Shown: positions 1 to 4,498 of the stretch, one piece after another
Layout of the letters: every line of letters begins with the position of its first letter
Position numbering within the stretch: the first letter of the stretch is position 1
NCBI GenBank assembly: GCA_949296785.1
Contig: CASFRQ010000194.1
Coordinates: 1 to 10,184, forward strand
Direction of reading: 5' to 3'
Length of the DNA: 10,184 nt
DNA from: an uncultured Alphaproteobacteria bacterium
GTDB taxonomy: Bacteria > Pseudomonadota > Alphaproteobacteria > CASFRQ01 > SAAU01
Program-made: the position numbers and the translations under genes
The notes under the pieces: generated by a model
The model's input: only the letters and a program-made list of their open reading frames with translations
What the model was told of the DNA's origin: nothing
Database searches by the model: none

Positions 1-276
1 GAGGCGAAAGAGGCGATACCGATGCTTCATTCGTTTTGTCCGGACTTGGTTTTAATGGATATTCAGATGCCGGAAATTTCCGGGTTGGAGCTGATACGAA
101 AAATCAGAAACGAGGAAGATCCCCGCTTTTCCAAGGTGAAAATTATTGCAGTGACCGCTTTTGCCATGAAGGGGGATGAGGAGAAAATGTTGGAAAACGG
201 CAGTGATGATTATATTGCCAAGCCGATTGCAATTCATTCTTTCTTGTCCACGGTTTCAAAAAATTTAAGCAAATAG
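1..276 (+). CDS. divK: DivK-like single-domain response regulator (3' part)
   Basis: The reading frame is open from base 1, so the N-terminus and true start lie outside the window; 91 residues remain. This is the C-terminal two thirds of a CheY-like receiver domain. The phosphoacceptor aspartate sits in DLVLMDIQMPE (Asp at codon 20), the switch threonine in AVTAFAM (codon 52) and the conserved lysine in AKP (codon 74). The protein ends right after the last receiver helix, with no output domain. The stretch AVTAFAMKGDEE and the following YIAKPI closely match my memory of Caulobacter and Brucella DivK, a cytoplasmic relay that is phosphorylated by PleC/DivJ-type kinases and controls the CtrA pathway. 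The receiver assignment is firm. DivK identity is inference, because a hybrid histidine kinase can end in a similar receiver and the upstream part is not visible. Confidence 0.8.
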   Translation, partial: EAKEAIPMLHSFCPDLVLMDIQMPEISGLELIRKIRNEEDPRFSKVKIIAVTAFAMKGDEEKMLENGSDDYIAKPIAIHSFLSTVSKNLSK

Positions 277-347
277 TTTGTTAAAGGTTCTTTCTCATCT
301 CTTGCGGATTTGATTTTGCTTGCCGGGTTTTTATTAAAAGAAAGAGA

Positions 348-390
348 AGAAAGGTATTTTACTCCTTTCTGAAAAAGTTTTTTCTGTTTT
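348..390 (+). terminator. Possible terminator of the DivK-like gene
   Basis: AGAAAGG (348-354) pairs with CCTTTCT (364-370) across a 9-nt loop, about 70 nt after the stop codon. T-rich DNA (TTTTTT then TTTTTTT) follows after a short GAAAAAG spacer. The stem is short and not GC-rich and the T run is not immediately adjacent, so this is a weak candidate. It is the first hairpin of this type after the gene. Confidence 0.35.
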
Positions 391-542
391 TTTAGGTTTT
401 TGTCTGCCAGAATTTATGGGAAAACTTTTTGTTTTCCTTTTTGTTTTTTTAAGAAGTTTTAATTCTTCCTTTATTGAAAGGAACGGAAAGCGGATGCCTT
501 CCGAAGGAGGAGTTTCAAGTATTTTTTCCTTCATTCGGTAAG

Positions 543-613
543 AAAAGCATTGAAATAAAGTTAAAAAGGGAGCTTTTTACGGTTTTTTCAGAAAAATGCT
601 TTTTGTCTTTTTT
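543..613 (+). other. Nested hairpin followed by T-rich tail
   Basis: AAAAGCATT (543-551) is the exact reverse complement of AATGCTTTT (595-603). Inside it, TAAAAAG (562-568) pairs with CTTTTTA (573-579) around a GGAG tetraloop. A T-rich stretch follows at 600-613. Both stems are mostly A-T. It may be a second terminator or part of a structured RNA, or simply arise by chance in AT-rich DNA. Confidence 0.3.
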
Positions 614-689
614 ATTTCTTCCCGTATTTTGATTGGTTCTCGCCGGCAAAGTTTTCTTTTGGAGGGAAATCAGCGGAATATGTAATACA

Positions 690-717
690 TTGTCTAAAAA
701 TGTCTTTGTTTTATAAA
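690..717 (+). promoter_or_regulatory. Candidate promoter with no ORF downstream
   Basis: TTGTCT (690-695) and TATAAA (712-717) are separated by 16 bp and resemble -35 and -10 boxes. The next plus-strand feature is the terminator at 988-1036, with no ORF between. A short non-coding transcript of about 300 nt is conceivable. The match is moderate and the region is AT-rich. Confidence 0.25.
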
Positions 718-734
718 GTTTCGTAATGTTTGCC

Positions 735-747
735 GATTATGATAATC
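735..747. promoter_or_regulatory. GATTAT-N-ATAATC dyad (Fur-box-like)
   Basis: GATTATGATAATC is a 6+1+6 inverted repeat about 18 bp after the candidate -10 box at 712-717. It resembles a partial Fur box (consensus GATAATGATAATCATTATC), with two GATAAT-like hexamers in a row, but the third hexamer is missing. The position fits a repressor site just after a transcription start. Assignment to any regulator is speculative. Confidence 0.25.
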
Positions 748-869
748 AAGAAGGACAGCCGTTTTCATCATGTTTGTAAATGACATTGTTTTAATTGCAA
801 AAAAATTCCTTGCCGGCTTGTTCTTGGCTGTTCATGGAAAATTTTCAAAAGAGATATTCCTCCCTCTCG

Positions 870-884
870 TTAAACATGTTTTAA
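870..884. promoter_or_regulatory. TTAA-N7-TTAA site, CtrA consensus type
   Basis: TTAAACATGTTTTAA has the exact TTAA-N7-TTAA spacing of the alphaproteobacterial CtrA recognition site, and its core AAACATGTTT is a palindrome. No coding start lies close by on either strand. An eight-base A/T specification occurs readily by chance in such AT-rich DNA. The DivK-like gene in the same window makes it worth recording. Confidence 0.25.
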
Positions 885-987
885 GGAAGGAGCTTGTGGA
901 ATAAAATATATCATGCCGGTTTTTTGCTTATTTTTTGTCTTTATGAAAAAAGGGAGCATGATATTATTGAAGTGTTTTTAAGTTTAT

Positions 988-1036
988 AAAAAACCGTCGG
1001 CAAAGGTGCTTACCGACGGCTTTTTTACTTTTTTTT
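988..1036. terminator. Bidirectional intrinsic terminator
   Basis: CCGTCGG (994-1000) and CCGACGG (1013-1019) form a 7-bp GC-rich stem around a 12-nt loop. On the minus strand six U follow (A run 988-993), fitting termination of the DUF805 transcript, whose stop lies at 1069. On the plus strand the U tract is even stronger (1021-1026 and 1029-1036). That would stop transcripts arriving from 277-984, which suggests something is transcribed there. Confidence 0.85.
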
Positions 1037-1068
1037 CAACGGGAGAAATCCCCTGTTGTTCAAAACTT

Positions 1069-1704
1069 TTATTTGATAATGATTCCTTTCGGAACCGGGC
1101 CATATTTGTTTTCTTCTTTCTGACTGGGAATAAAAGGAACAACGATTGTAAAAACAAGACCGGAAATTCCCGCTAAAGCCAGCAGACCAGCTATGACGAG
1201 AGCAACGGAAGCTTTTATAAGGACGCTTCCAATGACCATCAAGAAAAGGGCGAGAAGCGGAATAAAGCACCACCAGCCGGACAATCCGATGTCATGTAAT
1301 CTGCGAACATATACGCCTATGCTAGGAATAATCAATCCGATGCTAATAATGAGTTGCAGGATGCTAATAAAAGGATTCGGTAGATCGGTCGGCATACCTG
1401 TTATAGTATTCAGAAATAACGAGACAAGAGATAATCCGGTATCTATCAAGAAATAAAATAAGGAAAAAGACCAATATTCTTTCCTTCTGGCGCGACCGGA
1501 GAGGCAGGCATATTTTTGTGTCACGCAGAGTTTAAAATACCCCCACAAGGATAAAGCGTCCGAGGCCGGTTCCCCTTGCGCGGCATTATGAGTGACAGAA
1601 GAAGAGTCGGATAAAATCTTCGCTTTCATTTTATCAAAATCTTCTTGGGATAAAACGCCTTTTTCTTTCAAGTCGTTTATTTGTTCCAGTTTTTGAATAT
1701 CCAT
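1069..1704 (-). CDS. DUF805 family membrane protein with SHOCT-like N-terminus
   Basis: This 211-residue protein starts with a SHOCT-like segment (about residues 3-31: KLEQINDLKEKGVLSQEDFD), a short helical module seen at the ends of many bacterial membrane proteins. DUF805 covers about residues 52-205. Its family marks are all present: SGRARRKEYW (69-78), VRRLHDIGLSGWW (133-145) and NKYGP (199-203). Four hydrophobic segments lie at about 79-101, 113-131, 144-163 and 167-193, so it is an inner-membrane protein; E. coli YhaH/YhaI belong to the same family and their function is unknown. The ATG is preceded by AAGGAG (1711-1716) at a 6-nt gap, which fixes the start. It lies 64 bp after tyrS on the same strand with no terminator between, so co-transcription is likely. 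Residues 157-190 are rich in Ala, Val and Leu, without charged motifs. Confidence 0.88.
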   Translation of the reverse strand: MDIQKLEQINDLKEKGVLSQEDFDKMKAKILSDSSSVTHNAAQGEPASDALSLWGYFKLCVTQKYACLSGRARRKEYWSFSLFYFLIDTGLSLVSLFLNTITGMPTDLPNPFISILQLIISIGLIIPSIGVYVRRLHDIGLSGWWCFIPLLALFLMVIGSVLIKASVALVIAGLLALAGISGLVFTIVVPFIPSQKEENKYGPVPKGIIIK

Positions 1705-1768
1705 TTTTTTCTCCTTGATTATAGAGGGCGGAATTTTTCGCTCTGCTTTATTGGGATTTGAAAAGAAT

Positions 1769-2995
1769 CTATTCCTGTATTTTTATTTTATAAAAAGTCC
1801 CTTTGCCGATTTGCACCAAAGTTTCCTCCGGCAGAGTTTTTAAGGAGAGGGGGTCCGTTACTTTTTCTTCGTTAACCTTGACAGCTCCTTGTGTAAACAG
1901 GCGGCGCAGTTCGGATTTGGACTTGAATTTTCCCGTCGCCGCTAAAGTATCCAGTAATAAAAAGCCGTCGTCCATCCCTTCTTTGCGTGTCAGGGAAAGT
2001 TCCGGAGTCCCCTCCGGCGCTTGTCCTTTTTGGAAAGCAGTTTTGAAGTGTTCCTGCGCTTTTACGGCCTCTTCTTCCCCGTGATAAAGACGGGTGATTT
2101 CAAAAGCCAGCTCCATTTTGATATCTCGGGGGTTTTCCCCTTTTGCTAAGCGAACTTTGATTTTTGCCACCTCGTCCGGATGGATATCCGTACACAAGTC
2201 ATAGTATTTGATAATCATTTCATCAGGGATTTTCATGACTTTTTCATACATAACAGCAGGCTCTTCGTCTACGCCGATGTAGTTGCCGAGGCTTTTACTC
2301 ATTTTCTCCACACCGTCAATTCCTTCCAGAAGAGGCATGAATAAAGTCAGCTGCGGTTCTTGGCCATAGTCTTTTTGAATATTGCGTCCCATCAGGATGT
2401 TGAAAGTCTGGTCGGTACCGCCCAATTCTATGTCAGCACGGATAGCGACCGAGTCGTACGCCTGCATCAAAGGATAAAAGAATTCATGAACGGCAATGGG
2501 CTGTTTTTTCTGGTAACGGTTTTGAAAATCATCCCTTTCTAAAATTCTCGCAACCGTGCACTTGGAACATAAACCGATGACATCCCTGAAGTTCATGGCA
2601 CCCAGCCACTCGCTGTTGAAACGAACAATGGTTTTTTGGGGGTCAAGAATTCGGAAAATCTGTTTTTCATAGGTTTTGGCGTTTTCCTCCACCTGCTCTT
2701 TGGTTAAAGCCTTGCGGGTTTTTGATTTGCCGGTCGGATCACCGATCATCCCCGTAAAGTCGCCGATGATAATGATAATCTGGTGTCCCAAATCCTGCAG
2801 TTGACGCATTTTGCGCAAAACAACGGCGTGTCCCAAGTGAATGTCCGGCGCGGACGGATCCAACCCCAATTTGACATTCAAAGGCCTGTTTTCGGCGAAC
2901 GCCTTTTTCAACTTTTCCGCGATTTCCTCTTTATCCGTGTAATCGGCCGCACCCTTCAGCATAATTTTAATTGTTTCTTCAATATTTGTATTCAT
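1769..2995 (-). CDS. tyrS: Tyrosyl-tRNA synthetase (class I, KMSKS type, S4 domain)
   Basis: Charges tRNA-Tyr with tyrosine using ATP in the cytoplasm. From the chosen start it has 408 residues, normal for the family. The Rossmann catalytic domain carries the class I signature HLGH (residues 53-56, within DPSAPDIHLGH) and the second signature KMSKS (231-235). The tyrosine-site region GGTDQTFN lies near residue 192. A C-terminal S4 RNA-binding domain occupies about the last 65 residues (KSELRRLFTQGAVKVN and onward). An in-frame ATG 18 bp upstream (3011-3013) is possible but has no ribosome binding site and sits almost on the predicted transcription start; the ATG at 2993-2995 has a weak GAG 7 nt upstream, so I prefer it. 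This is the HLGH/KMSKS subtype; as I recall, most alphaproteobacterial TyrS proteins are the other subtype. DUF805 follows downstream. Confidence 0.96.
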   Translation of the reverse strand: MNTNIEETIKIMLKGAADYTDKEEIAEKLKKAFAENRPLNVKLGLDPSAPDIHLGHAVVLRKMRQLQDLGHQIIIIIGDFTGMIGDPTGKSKTRKALTKEQVEENAKTYEKQIFRILDPQKTIVRFNSEWLGAMNFRDVIGLCSKCTVARILERDDFQNRYQKKQPIAVHEFFYPLMQAYDSVAIRADIELGGTDQTFNILMGRNIQKDYGQEPQLTLFMPLLEGIDGVEKMSKSLGNYIGVDEEPAVMYEKVMKIPDEMIIKYYDLCTDIHPDEVAKIKVRLAKGENPRDIKMELAFEITRLYHGEEEAVKAQEHFKTAFQKGQAPEGTPELSLTRKEGMDDGFLLLDTLAATGKFKSKSELRRLFTQGAVKVNEEKVTDPLSLKTLPEETLVQIGKGTFYKIKIQE

Positions 2996-3031
2996 CTTTT
3001 TTCTCTGTTCCATAATTTTAAAAATTGTCTT

Positions 3032-3061
3032 AAAATACCACTAAACACGCGTTGGAAACAA
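3032..3061 (-). promoter_or_regulatory. Candidate tyrS promoter
   Basis: On the minus strand TTGTTT (3056-3061) and TATTTT (3032-3037) are 18 bp apart. Transcription would begin near 3025, leaving a leader of about 30 nt before the ATG at 2995. The -10 box is a poor match, so this is tentative. Confidence 0.35.
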
Positions 3062-3103
3062 GAAATATTTTTTCTCCCCTTGGTCTTTGAAAGGATAAGA
3101 TTA

Positions 3104-3121
3104 TTTATATTTAAATATAAA
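3104..3121. promoter_or_regulatory. 18-bp perfect palindrome, probable operator copy 1
   Basis: TTTATATTTAAATATAAA is a perfect 18-bp palindrome just upstream of the -35 box of the exporter promoter. A near-identical copy lies 44 bp downstream at 3149-3164. The pairing, spacing of about four helical turns and position around the promoter suggest binding by a dimeric repressor (TetR or MarR type). No such gene is adjacent. Confidence 0.5.
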
Positions 3122-3127
3122 AATACC

Positions 3128-3155
3128 TTGACAAGGCGAAAAGAATTATTATATT
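3128..3155 (+). promoter_or_regulatory. Promoter of the exporter operon
   Basis: A consensus -35 box TTGACA (3128-3133) is followed after 16 bp by TATATT (3150-3155). Transcription should start near 3162, about 40 nt before the adaptor ATG. The -35 box lies inside a small dyad, CCTTGACAAGG (3126-3136), and the -10 box overlaps operator copy 2, so a bound repressor would block polymerase. Confidence 0.65.
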
Positions 3156-3164
3156 TAAGTATAA
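3149..3164. promoter_or_regulatory. Imperfect palindrome, probable operator copy 2
   Basis: TTATATTTAAGTATAA repeats operator copy 1 with one base change (G at 3159 in place of A), which breaks one pair of the dyad. It covers the -10 box and the expected transcription start of the exporter operon, as a repressor site would. Confidence 0.5.
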
Positions 3165-3200
3165 AAAATAAATTAGAAACCGTATATGAGGTGAATGTGA

Positions 3201-4154
3201 ATGGAAAAAATAGAAAAAGGGCGGGAAAAAACATCGGAAAACCAGAATGATACCTTGGGTAAAAAGGAAACCGGCTTTAGGAAAAAGTCCGGAAAAGGTT
3301 TTTTTATCCTGTTGTTATTAATCGTAGGAGCGGCAGGTGTCGCCGGATGGGACTTTTACCGCATGAAGGAAAAGGTTGAACCGATTGTCCTGTACGGCAA
3401 TGCGGATATCAGGCAGGTCAACTTGTCTTTCCGTGTAGGCGGCCGGCTGGAAACCGTTTTGTTTGACGAAGGACAGGAGGTTAAAGCGGGAGACAAAGTC
3501 GCTTCTCTGGAACAAACGCCTTTTTTGAATAAGCTGAATCAGGCGAAAGCGCAGCTGGAACAGGCTTTTGTCCAACAAAAGAATGCTGAAAACCGTCTGA
3601 AAAGGAATATTCCTTTGTGTAAGACGGATACCGTCTCAAAACAGCAGTGCGAAGATATAGAAGCGGCGCGCGATGAAGCCGTCGCCAATGTGGATTATGC
3701 CGAATCCGTTGTGAAGGAGGCGCAGACCGCTTTTGACGACACGATTCTTTACGCACCGAGCGACGGTATTATTTTGGTCAGAATTCAGGAACCCGGAACG
3801 ATGCTTAGCGCCGGTGCGCCGGTTTATACTTTATCTTTGAATGATAAAATGTGGGTGAGGGCGTATCTGAAAGAAACGGAGCTTGGACGCGTGAAAATCG
3901 GTACGCCTGTTTTGATTGAAACAGATTCTACGAAAAAAGTTTATAAGGGTCATATCGGATTTATTTCCCCGCAGGCAGAATTTACGCCGAAAACGATAGA
4001 GACTGCTTCTTTGCGGACAGATTTGGTTTATCGGGTTCGCATTATCGTGGAAGATGCCGATGATTATCTGAAACAGGGAATGCCGGTGACTGTCTATGTT
4101 CAGGAGGAGGGAGGAGTTTCTGTCTCCTCTCCCGCTTTAGACAAAGGGCTCTGA
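3201..4154 (+). CDS. ybhG: YbhG-like membrane-fusion adaptor (HlyD/AcrA family)
   Basis: This 317-residue periplasmic adaptor links the inner-membrane ABC pump to an outer-membrane channel. A charged cytoplasmic tail (1-32) precedes one transmembrane anchor (about 33-51, FFILLLLIVGAAGVAGW). The first half of the lipoyl/barrel-sandwich region is at 63-104 (NADIRQVNLSFRVGGRLE), then an alpha-hairpin (about 108-178), the second lipoyl half at APSDG (185-189), and a beta-barrel to about 300. AEFTPKTIET and LRTDLVYRVRI (259-281) match E. coli YbhG as I recall it. The hairpin tip carries R135-x3-L139-x6-S146, the motif by which adaptors meet TolC. Two cysteines (C140, C150) flank the tip, which is unusual for a periplasmic hairpin. 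The start is supported by GAGGTGA (3188-3194), 6 nt upstream. It is the first gene of the exporter operon, and a 344-bp gap separates it from the ATPase. Confidence 0.93.
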   Translation: MEKIEKGREKTSENQNDTLGKKETGFRKKSGKGFFILLLLIVGAAGVAGWDFYRMKEKVEPIVLYGNADIRQVNLSFRVGGRLETVLFDEGQEVKAGDKVASLEQTPFLNKLNQAKAQLEQAFVQQKNAENRLKRNIPLCKTDTVSKQQCEDIEAARDEAVANVDYAESVVKEAQTAFDDTILYAPSDGIILVRIQEPGTMLSAGAPVYTLSLNDKMWVRAYLKETELGRVKIGTPVLIETDSTKKVYKGHIGFISPQAEFTPKTIETASLRTDLVYRVRIIVEDADDYLKQGMPVTVYVQEEGGVSVSSPALDKGL

Positions 4155-4240
4155 GGCAAAAAATCATAGTTTTCGGTATGGTTGGTAAAAAAAGGCTGAA
4201 AAAACAAAAGGGATAGAGGTGGCGACGAAGACGCAAAAGG

Positions 4241-4287
4241 CGGCGACAAACTCTTTTGGAGTAGTTCTGAATCGGTAGGAGTCGCCG
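4241..4287 (+). other. Intercistronic hairpin 1
   Basis: CGGCGAC (4241-4247) is the exact reverse complement of GTCGCCG (4281-4287). A smaller stem ACTC/GAGT (4250-4253 with 4259-4262) can form inside. There is no U tract. Possible roles are RNA processing or protection of the upstream message. Confidence 0.4.
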
Positions 4288-4389
4288 GGAAGCAAAAATT
4301 GAAAAATAGGAGCGAAAAGCGTGAAAAAAGTCAGCCGGTAACGAATAATAAATAAAAAATTTTAAAATCCGGAAAAAAGTGAAAAAATA

Positions 4390-4494
4390 ATGCAAAAGGA
4401 ACAGAATAAAATTGGAAATTCTGTTCGGCAAATGCTCGGAAACAACAAAGGAAAAACGAAAATTCCGTCCGGGAAAAGAATAATGAGGGGATGA
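4390..4494 (+). CDS. Candidate 34-residue leader ORF before the ATPase gene
   Basis: An ATG at 4390 opens a 34-codon frame ending TGA at 4492-4494, only 4 nt before the ATG of the ATPase gene. The product (begins MQKEQNKIGNSVRQMLGNN) is basic and rich in Lys, Asn and Gly, without a signal or membrane segment. There is no good ribosome binding site; only loosely purine-rich DNA precedes it. The hairpin at 4399-4426 lies within it, and the ATPase Shine-Dalgarno GAGGGG falls in its last codons, an arrangement that would suit translational coupling. I do not recognise the peptide, and chance is quite possible. Confidence 0.22.
   Translation: MQKEQNKIGNSVRQMLGNNKGKTKIPSGKRIMRG
4399..4426 (+). other. 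Intercistronic hairpin 2 (9-bp perfect stem)
   Basis: GAACAGAAT (4399-4407) is the exact reverse complement of ATTCTGTTC (4418-4426), with a 10-nt A-rich loop, about 70 nt before the ATPase start. There is no U tract. As DNA it could also be an operator; as RNA, a stability or translation element. Confidence 0.45.
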
Positions 4495-4498
4495 AGAT

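Larger units (their letters stand above)
277..984. other. Gene-poor T-rich region
   Basis: About 700 bp with no ORF that has both a ribosome binding site and protein-like composition. The plus strand is strongly T-rich with many runs of five or more T. It holds two hairpins with T-rich tails (348-370 and 543-603), a promoter-like pair (690-717), a short dyad (735-747) and a TTAA-N7-TTAA site (870-884), listed separately. I recognise no known ncRNA family here. It could be a long 3' UTR, an ncRNA locus, or decayed DNA. Confidence 0.6.
4155..4498 (+). other. Unusual 344-bp gap inside the exporter operon
   Basis: Genes in such operons normally abut, yet 344 bp separate the adaptor stop from the ATPase start. 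The stretch is purine-rich on the plus strand and all three frames contain stops. It holds two hairpins (4241-4287 and 4399-4426) without T tails, so they do not look like terminators, and a possible 34-codon ORF (4390-4494). It may be a translated or structured mRNA leader for the ATPase, or a decayed gene. Confidence 0.6.

Noticed and set aside
334..534. 66-codon minus-strand frame in the gene-poor region
   Set aside because: The Lys/Phe-rich product mirrors the T-rich DNA, and no ribosome binding site or domain is visible.
3011..3013. Upstream in-frame ATG for tyrS
   Set aside because: It lacks a ribosome binding site and lies almost on the predicted transcription start; the ATG at 2993-2995 gives the usual protein length.
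2783..3250. 155-codon plus-strand frame over the tyrS start and promoter region
   Set aside because: It lies antisense to tyrS and across the divergent promoters; the composition is not protein-like and there is no ribosome binding site.
4218..4284. GTG-initiated short frame in the operon gap
   Set aside because: It is under 25 codons, has no Shine-Dalgarno and no recognisable product.
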